NCBI RefSeq assembly: GCF_014698835.1 | Contig: NZ_JACJTU010000007.1 | Location: forward strand, 124,001 to 188,000 | Origin: Nostoc paludosum FACHB-159 | Lineage (GTDB): Bacteria; Cyanobacteriota; Cyanobacteriia; Cyanobacteriales; Nostocaceae | DNA length: 64,000 nt | Direction of reading: 5' to 3' | Part shown: positions 39,753-48,208 of the stretch, piece after piece | Layout: each line of letters begins with the position of its first letter | Numbering within the stretch: the first letter of the stretch is position 1 | Notes under the pieces: generated by a model | What the model was told of the DNA's origin: nothing | The model's input: the letters and a program-made list of their open reading frames with translations, nothing else | The model's database searches: none | Translations under genes and position numbers: made by a program

Positions 39753-39805
39753 GTTATAAATAATCTTATGGTAGAAGGAAGTAGCTCAATTACAAGTAAA
39801 TATAT

Positions 39806-40561
39806 TTACATAAGAGTAAAGCCACCATTAATACATAAGTATTGTCCTGTGACAAATTTGGATTCTTGACTAGCAAAGTAAAGCACTGCTTCGGCAATAT
39901 CCTGTGGAGTACCCCATTGCTGCATGGGAATTCTTACTTGGTAAGCATCTTTTTTGTCTTGAGGGACGCTTTCATGGCGTTCTACAGGAATCCACCCCGG
40001 AGCAACGGCGTTGACTGTGATTCCAAAGGGTGCAAGTTCCGTTGCCATACTGCGCGTGAATCCAAGTTGTCCACTTTTGGCGGTGACGTAAGCACTAGAG
40101 TTATTCACCCCCCGAAAACAAACGTCACTACTGATATTGATAATTCGCCCCCATTGTTTCTGCTTCATCACGGGTAAGCAAATACGAGTCAGTAAATAGG
40201 GACTCTTGACGAAAAAATCAAGCATTGTTTGGAAATCTTGCCAAGTGAACTCCTCAAAAGGTATTTGGGGCTGTTTTCCTGTTGCATTCAACACCAAAAT
40301 ATCTACAGCACCAAGTTGTGTGGCGATCGCTTCATAAATAGCTGCCACGTCTGCTTCGTCGGTAACATCCCCACGCACTAAAATTCCTTGGCTACCTTGC
40401 TGTTCTAGTTCAGCCAAAGCCTGTTTCGCCCGTGATTCGTTGTTGTTGTAGTTAATTGCTACCTTGGCGCCGGCTTGTCCCAATTTCAGAGCGATCGCTT
40501 TTCCCAAACCAGCAGAACTTCCTGTGACTAAGGCAACATGTCCATCTAGAGAAAATGACAT
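39806..40561 (-). CDS. SDR family oxidoreductase
   Basis: A 251-residue classical short-chain dehydrogenase. NAD(P)-binding TGSSAGLGKA is at 13-22, with NATG later; the catalytic Ser-Tyr-Lys is in INISSD and AYVTAKSGQ, and the C-terminal VTGQYLCINGG is typical of FabG/glucose-dehydrogenase-like members. The asparagine in YNNNESRAK after strand 2 hints at NADP use. Substrate unknown. It follows a sugar isomerase-like gene on the same strand (about 180 bp apart, repeats between). Confidence 0.9.
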   Translation of the reverse strand: MSFSLDGHVALVTGSSAGLGKAIALKLGQAGAKVAINYNNNESRAKQALAELEQQGSQGILVRGDVTDEADVAAIYEAIATQLGAVDILVLNATGKQPQIPFEEFTWQDFQTMLDFFVKSPYLLTRICLPVMKQKQWGRIINISSDVCFRGVNNSSAYVTAKSGQLGFTRSMATELAPFGITVNAVAPGWIPVERHESVPQDKKDAYQVRIPMQQWGTPQDIAEAVLYFASQESKFVTGQYLCINGGFTLM

Positions 40562-40589
40562 TTAATTACTAACCTCTGATGAAAAATAG

Positions 40590-40738
40590 TTAGGAGTTAG
40601 GAGTTAGGAGTTAGGAGTTAAGAGTTAGGAGTTGGGAGTTGAGGTTGTGTCAAATTCATCTTTAGTTTTACACTATTTATAATTCTCAATCCTGAATTCT
40701 GAATTCTGAATTCTGAATTCTGAATTCTGAATTCTAAT
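40590..40738. repeat. two tandem-repeat arrays (AGGAGTT and TGAATTC)
   Basis: TTAGGAGTTAGGAGTTAGGAGTTAGGAGTTAAGAGTT is followed by CTGAATTCTGAATTCTGAATTCTGAATTC. Each unit is a heptamer repeated five to seven times. Confidence 0.9.
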
Positions 40739-40741
40739 TTC

Positions 40742-41563
40742 TTACATTCCTAACATTTGACACAAATTATTTACGCTTTCTTTGGTTCCATGTTCAACAT
40801 CTGATGGTTCTTCATATTCAACGACCCAATATCCCTGGTAACCTGCATTTAATAGTTCTTGGATAATTGGTTGCCAAACAATTTCTCCTTCTCCAAAAGC
40901 ACAAAATTGAGGCCCACCATTAACCCATCGCACATCTTTCCAATGACTGTAGTTTACCCAAGGAAGGATGTAGCGTAATGCCATCAAGGGATCGGTTCCT
41001 TGATTCAAAAAGTTAGCGGGATCGTAGTTGACACCAACCGCAGGACTTTTGATGCCTTCCATAATTCTGGCAACTCTTTGTCCTGTTGCTGTGGGGCCGC
41101 CGTGATTTTCAATAGTTATTTTAATACCTCTTGCTTCGGCATAATCACCAATGCGGTTAAAGGCATAGTGGAGGCGAGGAAAAACATCTGGAAGAATATG
41201 ATCGTTTCTGTGATCGCCAGACAATAATCGGACAAATTTTGCTCCTAGTTGTTGCGCTATATCAACGAAACGTTCTACTCTTTGAATCTCTTTTTCTAAA
41301 TCAGCTTCTTCTGGAATTGTAAAATTATTTCGTCCGGCTATACAGATAATATCTACTCCTGCTTCTTGTGCCCAAGTAGCTATTTTAGAGACTGATTCAT
41401 CGTCGCCATCATTTAAAAGATGTTTGGGTGCTTGGGGGTGAGCGTTAACTTCTACTGAGCGAATGCCTTGGTTGCTTATCCAGTGAAAATATTCTGGTAT
41501 TTCCACTTCTCTCCAGCCCCAAGCAGCACAGGCAATATTTGGTGGAGTAATGTTATTGGTCAT
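40742..41563 (-). CDS. sugar phosphate isomerase/epimerase family (TIM barrel)
   Basis: A 273-residue xylose-isomerase-like (AP endonuclease 2 family) TIM barrel. Barrel strands and metal-ligand blocks include IRSVEVNAHPQAP, VDIICIAGRNNF, FVRLLSGDHR, IKITIENHGGPTATG (Glu/His ligand), VGVNYDPANFL (Asp) and YWVVEYEEPSD (Glu). Such enzymes isomerise or epimerise sugars, inositols or hydroxypyruvate. The actual substrate cannot be judged. Possibly functionally linked to the SDR downstream, since isomerase/dehydrogenase pairs act on inositol-type sugars, but this is inference. Confidence 0.85.
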   Translation of the reverse strand: MTNNITPPNIACAAWGWREVEIPEYFHWISNQGIRSVEVNAHPQAPKHLLNDGDDESVSKIATWAQEAGVDIICIAGRNNFTIPEEADLEKEIQRVERFVDIAQQLGAKFVRLLSGDHRNDHILPDVFPRLHYAFNRIGDYAEARGIKITIENHGGPTATGQRVARIMEGIKSPAVGVNYDPANFLNQGTDPLMALRYILPWVNYSHWKDVRWVNGGPQFCAFGEGEIVWQPIIQELLNAGYQGYWVVEYEEPSDVEHGTKESVNNLCQMLGM

Positions 41564-41741
41564 ATTTGGATTTTGGATTTTGGATTGTGAAACGGGTTTT
41601 GTATCTGGTTTATTTGCTTCGCAAGGTAATACCGTTTTTTACGAACCGCAGAGGGCGCAGAGAACGCAGAGAAAAAGAGGATATGGGTAATTTTTTAACG
41701 GGAAGGTAATATTAATCGATCCTGCAATGCCTGTGTAGGTA
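41564..41741. other. short intergenic region with dispersed repeat
   Basis: A GGATTTTGGATTTTGGATT repeat is followed by TTACGAACCGCAGAGGGCGCAGAGAACGCAGAG (about 41639-41672), a member of the same repeat family as 39713-39750. Confidence 0.6.
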
Positions 41742-42866
41742 TTAGGAATATCGATAGAATAATTTAATGTTTTCACAGACTCGATGGAGTTCCTCAACAG
41801 TTAATCCTTGATGAATAGGTAAGCTAAGGATTCGCTGTGCTTGGATTTCCGTAACAGGGAAACTTCCTTCTGGATAACCTAATTCTTTACCTACTGTGGA
41901 TAAGTGAATTGGTACTGGATAATGAATTGCGGTACCAATACCGCGATCGCTTAAAAATTGGCGCAGTTCATCGCGGCGTTGTGCTTGGATGACAAAGGTG
42001 TGGTACACGCATTTTTCATACTCCCGTTCTGGTGGTATTTGGATCTGAGGAATATCTGCGAGTTGAGTTTGGTAATAGTGAGCATTTTGCCGACGTTGTT
42101 GCGTCCATTCGGAAAGATAGCGCAATTTGACTAAAAGAATTGCTGCTTGTAAGGTATCTAAACGGGAATTATGCGACCACAAAACACAGTCATCGCGGGT
42201 ACGCAAGCCAATATTCCGCATGATTTTTAGCTTGTCGTGCAAATCGCGATCGTCTGTAACTAATACTCCCCCATCTCCACAGGCATTTAAGTTTTTTAGA
42301 GCATGTAAACTAAAACACCCCACTGTTCCAAAAGAACCCACTCGTTGACCTTGATATTCAGCGAGTACTGCTTGAGCTGCGTCTTCTACTACGGCAATTC
42401 CTTTTTCTTGGGCTAGGGCTAAAATTGGTTCCATGTCGCATGGTCGGCCTGTAAGATGCACTGGGATAATTGCTTTGGTTTTGGGAGTAATCGCAGCTGC
42501 AATTTGACTCACATCAATGTTGTAATCATCGCCCACATCAACGAATACAGGTTTTGCCCCAAGGACGCGAATACAACTAGCTGAAGCTACGAAGGAATTC
42601 GGTGCAGTGATGACTTCATCACCAGAACCAATACCAAGGGCTTTGAGTGCGAAAATTAGCGCATCTGTCCCAGAATTGACTCCGATGGCATAACGAACAC
42701 CGCACAATTGAGCAAACTGATGCTCAAATTCTGCAACTTGTTCGCCTAAAATAAAGTTGCCGTCATCAAGAACTTCACCAACTGCTGCTAACAATTCAGA
42801 CTTCAAAGCAGCGTGTTGACTTTTAAGGTTGATGTAGGGAATTTGATTAATTGTTAGTTGTTGCAC
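41742..42866 (-). CDS. DegT/DnrJ/EryC1/StrS family aminotransferase
   Basis: A 374-residue PLP-dependent sugar aminotransferase of the ArnB/PerA type that aminates keto nucleotide sugars. The PLP lysine is Lys191 in CFSLHALKNLNACGDGG, the ring-stacking region is VVEDAAQAV (Asp162), and NSGTDALIFAL and HSRLDTLQAAIL are conserved blocks. It starts 1 bp after the YjbQ stop, as the last gene of an epimerase-YjbQ-aminotransferase operon. With the epimerase it probably makes an amino-sugar nucleotide for a surface polysaccharide. Confidence 0.93.
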   Translation of the reverse strand: MQQLTINQIPYINLKSQHAALKSELLAAVGEVLDDGNFILGEQVAEFEHQFAQLCGVRYAIGVNSGTDALIFALKALGIGSGDEVITAPNSFVASASCIRVLGAKPVFVDVGDDYNIDVSQIAAAITPKTKAIIPVHLTGRPCDMEPILALAQEKGIAVVEDAAQAVLAEYQGQRVGSFGTVGCFSLHALKNLNACGDGGVLVTDDRDLHDKLKIMRNIGLRTRDDCVLWSHNSRLDTLQAAILLVKLRYLSEWTQQRRQNAHYYQTQLADIPQIQIPPEREYEKCVYHTFVIQAQRRDELRQFLSDRGIGTAIHYPVPIHLSTVGKELGYPEGSFPVTEIQAQRILSLPIHQGLTVEELHRVCENIKLFYRYS

Positions 42867-42867
42867 T

Positions 42868-43290
42868 TTAATATCCCAAAATATTAATCAGAACTTCACG
42901 GCTATGACCAGACTGGCGATGTTCCCAGATAAAAATATCTTGTAAACGACCCAGTTGCAAAAGACTTTGGGCAATGGGGATTTGTTCGGAGGTATGGGTG
43001 AGGGCACATCGGATATGTGCAGGCATATCGTCTAAACCCTCTCCTGGTAGGATATATTGTCCTGTTTCTGGCACTAATTTGGCAAAAAAGGCTTCTACAT
43101 CGGGTTTGGCATCATTTTCCTGAATCAGTAAACTAGCTGAGGTATGACGAATAAAAAGGTTACAAAGCCCTGCTTGAATTCCTGATTCTGTAACGATCGC
43201 TTGGACTTGGGGTGTAATCTGACACAGAGATTTACCAGTGGTTTGCACTTTGATTGCTTGTTGGTAAAGTCTGATGGATGAGTTTGTCAT
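42868..43290 (-). CDS. YjbQ/UPF0047 family protein
   Basis: A 140-residue YjbQ-family protein: LFIRHTSASLLIQEND, HIRCALTHTSEQIPI, GRLQDIFIWEH and SREVLINILG. Members have weak thiamine-phosphate-synthase activity in E. coli, but their main role is unclear. Both neighbours are 1-2 bp away, so it is in the middle of a tight operon with an epimerase and an aminotransferase, an unusual place for it. Confidence 0.9.
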   Translation of the reverse strand: MTNSSIRLYQQAIKVQTTGKSLCQITPQVQAIVTESGIQAGLCNLFIRHTSASLLIQENDAKPDVEAFFAKLVPETGQYILPGEGLDDMPAHIRCALTHTSEQIPIAQSLLQLGRLQDIFIWEHRQSGHSREVLINILGY

Positions 43291-43292
43291 TT

Positions 43293-44300
43293 TTATGCTT
43301 TTCCTAGATGCTCAAACCACAATTTTGTCTCTTGCTGAATCGTTTCTGTTGTCCAAACGGGAGCATCTCGCCAAAGTTCAATATTAGCTAACATTTCGCT
43401 GACTCCTTGGCTCAAAGTCACTTGAGGTTGCCATTTTAAAAGAGTTGTAGCTTTGGTAATATCTGCCCAAGTACAATCCGGTTCGCCTGGACGTTTGGGG
43501 ATATGAGTAATTGGCCCCTGTAATAATTTCACGAGTGTCAAAACGCTTTCAGATTTACCCGAACCAACGTTAATTATTTCCCCTGTAATATCTAATTCGG
43601 CTGCTTTGACAAAGGCTTCTACTACATCACTAACGAAGGTAAAATCTCTTGTTTGCGTTCCATCTCCCACCACAGTAAAGGGTTTTCTGGCGAGTTTTTG
43701 AGCTAGAAATACGCCAAACACCGCACCATAAGCCCCAGTTGTGCGCGATCGCGGCCCATACACATTAAATAGTCGTAAAGAAAGGGCTGGAAGTTGATAA
43801 ACTTGCGCCCAGTGCATGACTAGTTGTTCCCCTAAATATTTCGTCAAACCATAGGGGTGTTTGGGATGACAGGGATAGGTTTCTGGTGTGGGATATTGGT
43901 CAGGAATACCATAGCAGGTGGAGGAAGCTGTGTAGATAAATTTCTCAATTTGAGCAGTACGACAAGCTTCTAAAAGGACAAAGGTACTATGGAGATTGGA
44001 ATGATAATATTGTCCTGGATTTTGAATTGAAGGAACTAAATCAGCTAATCCTGCTAAATGAAATACCCAATCAATATCTGTTAAGGTGTCTGGAGAAATA
44101 TCAGCTAAATCTTGTTCAATAAATGTAAACGTGGGATAGGTTTGAGCTACTTTTAAATTAGTCTTTCTGCCTGTAATCAGGTTATCCAATCCAACGACAC
44201 TATGACCTAATTTGAGTAGGCGATCGCATAAGTGAGAACCAATAAAACCAGCAGCACCAGTGACTAAGCAACGTTTATGAGAATTTAATTTAGCTTTCAT
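43293..44300 (-). CDS. NAD-dependent nucleotide-sugar epimerase/dehydratase
   Basis: A 335-residue extended SDR. The NAD motif is TGAAGFIGSH (about 14-23), followed by VVGLDNLITGRK; the catalytic residues lie in YTASSTCYG and YGLTKYLGE (Tyr-x3-Lys), and RLFNVYGPRS is conserved. It resembles UDP-glucose/UDP-GlcNAc 4-epimerases and UDP-glucuronate decarboxylases. An HldD role (ADP-heptose epimerase) cannot be excluded given heptose genes further on, but the NAD-loop and LDNLITGRKTNL look like GalE/WbpP. First gene of the operon; about 950 bp of non-coding DNA precedes it. Confidence 0.9.
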   Translation of the reverse strand: MKAKLNSHKRCLVTGAAGFIGSHLCDRLLKLGHSVVGLDNLITGRKTNLKVAQTYPTFTFIEQDLADISPDTLTDIDWVFHLAGLADLVPSIQNPGQYYHSNLHSTFVLLEACRTAQIEKFIYTASSTCYGIPDQYPTPETYPCHPKHPYGLTKYLGEQLVMHWAQVYQLPALSLRLFNVYGPRSRTTGAYGAVFGVFLAQKLARKPFTVVGDGTQTRDFTFVSDVVEAFVKAAELDITGEIINVGSGKSESVLTLVKLLQGPITHIPKRPGEPDCTWADITKATTLLKWQPQVTLSQGVSEMLANIELWRDAPVWTTETIQQETKLWFEHLGKA

Positions 44301-44612
44301 ATATATTTACATCATTAAATTCTAGCTTTTGCCTTTTTGTAAATAATTTATTTAATTATTTACAATTTATAATACTTTTATATTTCTTTTGCTTTACAAA
44401 ACATAAGGGACATAATCAAAATCCTAATTTACAATCGGTCAAGCATTTGTTTTAATTGTTGTAAATCCTACTAAGTTTGATTCATCTGTCTATAACCTTC
44501 ATAGGTGAATTTGCAGCGACAAAGTAATCTTCCTCTTTTTTAGGATGATTTCATCTAAATTTTATGAATGTTTAATAAGTATATTCACATGAAATCAGTA
44601 AGGCGGCTTCTA

Positions 44613-44791
44613 AGCTCGACTTTATCCATTTTTACGAAGCCCAAAACCCGAAGCTGAAACCATTACGGGATGGTAGTTTTAGTTTTTGGACTTGAGTGCA
44701 AATCAGTAACATGGAAAAAGTATTTGCCAAAAAACCAGGATTTTTGCCGGATAAGGAAAGCCAAGTTCTTAATTTTGGATAAAGTCGAGCT
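44613..44791. mobile_element. MITE-like element with 16-bp perfect terminal inverted repeats
   Basis: AGCTCGACTTTATCCA (44613-44628) and TGGATAAAGTCGAGCT (44776-44791) are exact inverted copies about 180 bp apart end to end. The interior codes for nothing but holds further short pairings. No clear target-site duplication could be fixed. No transposase is in the window; the parent family is unknown. Confidence 0.65.
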
Positions 44792-44921
44792 AAGGGTTTT
44801 TGTAGAAATCCTACAGAAATTCAGACTCAGGTTGAAAGTCTGACTGAAGAAAAGCTCTAATCATCAAGATTTTAGACGTAGTGCATTTTACCTGTAATTA
44901 GTCTGTCTAAAAATTATGAGA

Positions 44922-44950
44922 TAAACTGTCTTAACTGTCTTAACTGTCCT
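44922..44950. repeat. TTAACTGTC tandem repeat, first site
   Basis: AAACTGTCTTAACTGTCTTAACTGTCC has three units. The same unit occurs eight times at 61190-61260. Confidence 0.85.
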
Positions 44951-45251
44951 TGTGCGATCGCTTGATTGGTGATAAATTACTAGTCTGAAACTCAAGATTA
45001 ACTACTTCGATATCGAGTCAAAATATTACGGATGTAAAACATCATTAATAAAATAGCACAGTCAATCTGAAATAATTTTTACTCACCTGATAACAGATAG
45101 TGATGTGAAAATTAATTGAGATATCTTTGTGCATTTAAGAATATTACAGTAATGACTCTTGTGCTTAGTCATAGATCCCAAATCAATGGTTAAGCGCAAT
45201 ATTTGAAGTGCTAATCTGACAGTCTAACAACATCTTGTGCATTGAATTCTG

Positions 45252-45995
45252 ATGAAAACTATACTTTTATACTGGCTAATGACTTTTAGTTCAGGTGTAA
45301 TACTCTGGCTTTGGGAAAAACAAGATCCCCTCCGCTTGGTCAAATATAAATCTGAATTTTTAAAAGAATTTCAGGCGGCATCAGTAGGATTTTTTTATAT
45401 GCTAATCAATAACTATGTTACTTGGATGGTACTCACAAAAGTCTTAACTTTTCCAAAAGAAATTGTAGAATCAACTGGAATTTTATCTTTCCCATTATGG
45501 GTGAGATTCGTTACTGCTTTTGTGCTAAAAGAGTTTGTTTATTACATAATCCATCGAATGCAACATGCAAATGAGTATACATGGTTAACTCATAAGTGGC
45601 ATCATTCAAGTCAGTCAGTATGGTGGTTAGCAGCACAAAGATCGAGTTTAACCAGTGAAATGTTATATACAATTTCAGTTATTTGGTTTCCATTGCTAGG
45701 CATTCCTCTACAACTAATGACGATAGTATCTTTACATGGCGCTTTTCAAAATAATTGGATACATCTCAATGTCAAATCCCAGCCTTGGATGAGAATATTA
45801 GAGTGGATTTATGTCACACCTCGGTTTCATAGTTTACATCATTATGACATGAGGGGCAGAAACTTCGGAGATAGTTTAACTATTTTCGATCGCTTATTTG
45901 GAACTTATTTAGATCCCGATACATATCATTTAGATGAAAATCAATCTGCTGGAATTGACGAACCAGTAACAGTAAAAATGATTGTCGGAATTTAA
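45252..45995 (+). CDS. sterol desaturase/fatty acid hydroxylase family membrane protein
   Basis: A 247-residue integral membrane di-iron enzyme. The histidine boxes are HRMQH (101-105), HKWHH (114-118) and HSLHHYD near residue 195. Four hydrophobic stretches are visible. Members hydroxylate or desaturate sterols, fatty acids, carotenoids or lipid alkyl chains. In this family a lipid role would suit a neighbouring polysaccharide/glycolipid region, but the substrate is not shown by the sequence. It has its own promoter region and no cotranscribed neighbour. Confidence 0.9.
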   Translation: MKTILLYWLMTFSSGVILWLWEKQDPLRLVKYKSEFLKEFQAASVGFFYMLINNYVTWMVLTKVLTFPKEIVESTGILSFPLWVRFVTAFVLKEFVYYIIHRMQHANEYTWLTHKWHHSSQSVWWLAAQRSSLTSEMLYTISVIWFPLLGIPLQLMTIVSLHGAFQNNWIHLNVKSQPWMRILEWIYVTPRFHSLHHYDMRGRNFGDSLTIFDRLFGTYLDPDTYHLDENQSAGIDEPVTVKMIVGI

Positions 45996-46033
45996 AACTA
46001 TAATCGCTAAATCTCAAGCAATAGTAAATAAAT

Positions 46034-46118
46034 GTAGGGTGTGTTATGCCGAAGGCTAACGCACCTCGATAGACTATATCAATTGAGGTGCGTTGCGCTT
46101 TGCGATAACACACCCTAC
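46034..46118. repeat. dispersed palindrome GTAGGGTGTGTTA...TAACACACCCTAC (copy 2)
   Basis: An 85-bp hairpin: GTAGGGTGTGTTATGCCGAAGG..., GAGGTGCGTTGCGC, and TAACACACCCTAC at the end. It lies just after the desaturase gene and before the convergent GT61 gene, suiting a terminator role. Matches the copy at 7562-7637. Confidence 0.85.
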
Positions 46119-46171
46119 TTAAGATTTACTTTCCCCCAGTCCTCGCTATAATTGCGTTTATCTAATTTAGA

Positions 46172-47467
46172 TTATCCGATTCTAGTTTTTGTCATCCTAT
46201 AGACAATCTGAGTTAATTCTTCACAATTGACAATGATATCTTCATTTTTTGCTTCACAAAACATACAAGCATAATCAAATTTTAATCCCTGAGCAACTGT
46301 ATAATAAAAGTGGCTAATTTTTTGACCAAATAGTTCAATTAACGTTAAATTTTGCGAGAAAATAATATTTGTAACTCCACCACCATGAGGAGCAATAATA
46401 AATTCAGCTTGAGCAAATAGCTTCACTTGGTCTGCAAAATCTAAATCTTCAAGCACATAAGGAACAAAATCCATTTTAGCTAAAGTATTTATCACTTTTT
46501 CTTCGTTCAAAATGCGGCGAGCATTTGCTTTTCTCCGGGAAATAAAAATCTTGGGACTCAAAAGCAGATTTGGATTTCCATAAGTATCCACATTGCTCAA
46601 AATACGTTCTCTTACCCAATGACAAGCTTTAATAGAAATACGTCCTCCCTCGCGCCGTTTAGAGCAAACAACTAATTCGTTAATTTTCGCTCTAGTTCCA
46701 TTCCATTCGATATAATCTTCTGGAACATAACCCATCAGTTCTAAAGAGCGAATTTCCCAAATCGGCGGGTTGTTATCGATAATTAATTTTGGTTTTTTGC
46801 CTGTCTTTTGAGAATAATATTCAAGGACTTCTAATCGAGTTAAAGCCTCATATATCCAATGAGCATATAAAGGACTCCAATAATTAACTAGGGAACAAGC
46901 TAAATCAATATGCTCTATATTCCCAACTCGTGCAAGATATTGAAAATTAAAACCTTGTCTCAGTGTGGAAATGGCAGTATGTTCTAAAACATCTACTCTA
47001 TCTAAAACTGTTTCTAAGATAATTTTTTTCTCTTGGGTAAATCCAATGGCATGAATTCCGAATAATTCTATATTTTTGACAACGGCAGCAAAAGGATTAG
47101 TAAATTCAAATTTACCTTCTTTTTCTCTAAATGCAACCGGAATTTCTTGATAACTGATAGCTGGTTCTATCTGAATAACTTCTTGATACTTTAATTGATA
47201 GAGATTATTTTGCTCTTGACATTGCTCTAGCAAATCTATCCTGGGAATTAAATTTTCATGTAGATAATTAAATAAAATTGAATAAATATACCGAAGAATG
47301 GGTAATTGTTGATATTCAGCTTCTAATTTGGGGATGTTGTTTTCCCTTCGATCTTTCTCCATCTCCTCAGTTAGTGTGATGAGATGCTCGTTAATATATT
47401 TTAATAAAATAGGATAAATTAATTTAAATATTAAAAATTCTTGTAAATAAAGCCAAGCTTGATTCAT
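46172..47467 (-). CDS. glycosyltransferase family 61-like protein
   Basis: A 431-residue protein whose C-terminal half matches GT61/DUF563: NYWSPLYAHWIYEALTRLEVLE, LIIDNNPPIWEIRSLELMGY, FISRRKANARRILNEEKVI, and the key APHGGGVTNIIF near residue 365. GT61 enzymes add pentoses or GlcNAc to glycans. The N-terminal 130 residues are helical and lysine/glutamate-rich with no match I can name. No signal peptide, so it should act in the cytoplasm. It lies downstream of gmhB, same strand. Confidence 0.85.
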   Translation of the reverse strand: MNQAWLYLQEFLIFKLIYPILLKYINEHLITLTEEMEKDRRENNIPKLEAEYQQLPILRYIYSILFNYLHENLIPRIDLLEQCQEQNNLYQLKYQEVIQIEPAISYQEIPVAFREKEGKFEFTNPFAAVVKNIELFGIHAIGFTQEKKIILETVLDRVDVLEHTAISTLRQGFNFQYLARVGNIEHIDLACSLVNYWSPLYAHWIYEALTRLEVLEYYSQKTGKKPKLIIDNNPPIWEIRSLELMGYVPEDYIEWNGTRAKINELVVCSKRREGGRISIKACHWVRERILSNVDTYGNPNLLLSPKIFISRRKANARRILNEEKVINTLAKMDFVPYVLEDLDFADQVKLFAQAEFIIAPHGGGVTNIIFSQNLTLIELFGQKISHFYYTVAQGLKFDYACMFCEAKNEDIIVNCEELTQIVYRMTKTRIG

Positions 47468-47570
47468 GTGGTGATAACCTTATTAGTTAGAATTGCAGCG
47501 ACAAATTAATCTTCCTATTTTTTATTAGCGATCGCTATAAATTTTAGGAATGTTTAATAAACGAATAGAT

Positions 47571-48104
47571 TTAAATGAAAGACTCTAGTTGAAGTAAATT
47601 ATCTAGCCGAGCAGACACCACCAGTTGTTCTTCAAAAACTTCTTTTCCAAGCAAATAAAATTTACCGATCCCTGCGGTTTTTGCTGCTTGCATATCCGAT
47701 GTTTTATCACCAATCAAGATTGAGTTTTGCAAGTCTATTGGATATTTTTGGCAAGCCTGCTCAATCATTCCTGGGGATGGTTTACGACATCGGCAGTTTT
47801 GCCGATAATTAGATATAGTAGCTTCGGGGTGATGTGGGCAATAAAATACATCAAGCAATGGTACACCTTGTTTTTTAAATTGTTCGCACATCCATACAGT
47901 TAGGTCTAAAAAATCGTGTTCAGAATAATAACCACGAGCAATGCCTGACTGATTAGTAATTACAATCAATTCATAACTTAAATCATGCAATAGACGACAG
48001 ACGGTAAACAGACCATCGATAAATTCAAACTGGTCGCGTTTAAAAACATAGCCGTAATCAACATTGATAACACCGTCGCGGTCAAGGAAAGCTACTTTGA
48101 TCAT
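47571..48104 (-). CDS. gmhB: D-glycero-D-manno-heptose 1,7-bisphosphate 7-phosphatase
   Basis: A 177-residue HAD-IIIA phosphatase that removes the 7-phosphate in ADP-heptose synthesis. The active site is FLDRDGVINVDYGYV (both aspartates), VITNQSGIARGYY is motif II, and the GmhB zinc site is in CPHHPE... with C-R-C (ENCRCRKPSPGM-like, Cys-rich). Final motif is LIGDKTSDMQAA. The frame extends to 48140, but those 12 codons are ATCAGTCAACAATCAAC-type repeat DNA, so I prefer the ATG at 48104. The transketolase gene lies upstream on the same strand, 104 bp away. Confidence 0.9.
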   Translation of the reverse strand: MIKVAFLDRDGVINVDYGYVFKRDQFEFIDGLFTVCRLLHDLSYELIVITNQSGIARGYYSEHDFLDLTVWMCEQFKKQGVPLLDVFYCPHHPEATISNYRQNCRCRKPSPGMIEQACQKYPIDLQNSILIGDKTSDMQAAKTAGIGKFYLLGKEVFEEQLVVSARLDNLLQLESFI

Positions 48105-48208
48105 TTGACTAATTGTTGATTGTTGACTGATGATAATCATCAGTCAATGCTTCTCTATGAAGATGCGCCTAATTATTTTGGAATGCAGCGAATTAATGAA
48201 ATGTTGTA

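Larger units (their letters stand above)
44301..45251. other. 950-bp divergent intergenic region
   Basis: Very AT-rich, no gene found. It contains a MITE-like element (44613-44791) and a TTAACTGTC repeat (44922-44950). Promoters for both divergent genes must lie here. Confidence 0.6.

Noticed and set aside
43293-44300. Assignment of the epimerase as HldD (ADP-heptose 6-epimerase)
   Set aside because: Tempting because heptose genes are nearby, but the N-terminal loop and operon partner fit a UDP-sugar epimerase better; left as a general epimerase.
44613-44791. A degraded insertion sequence with transposase
   Set aside because: No transposase-like reading frame lies between the terminal repeats; treated as MITE-like only.
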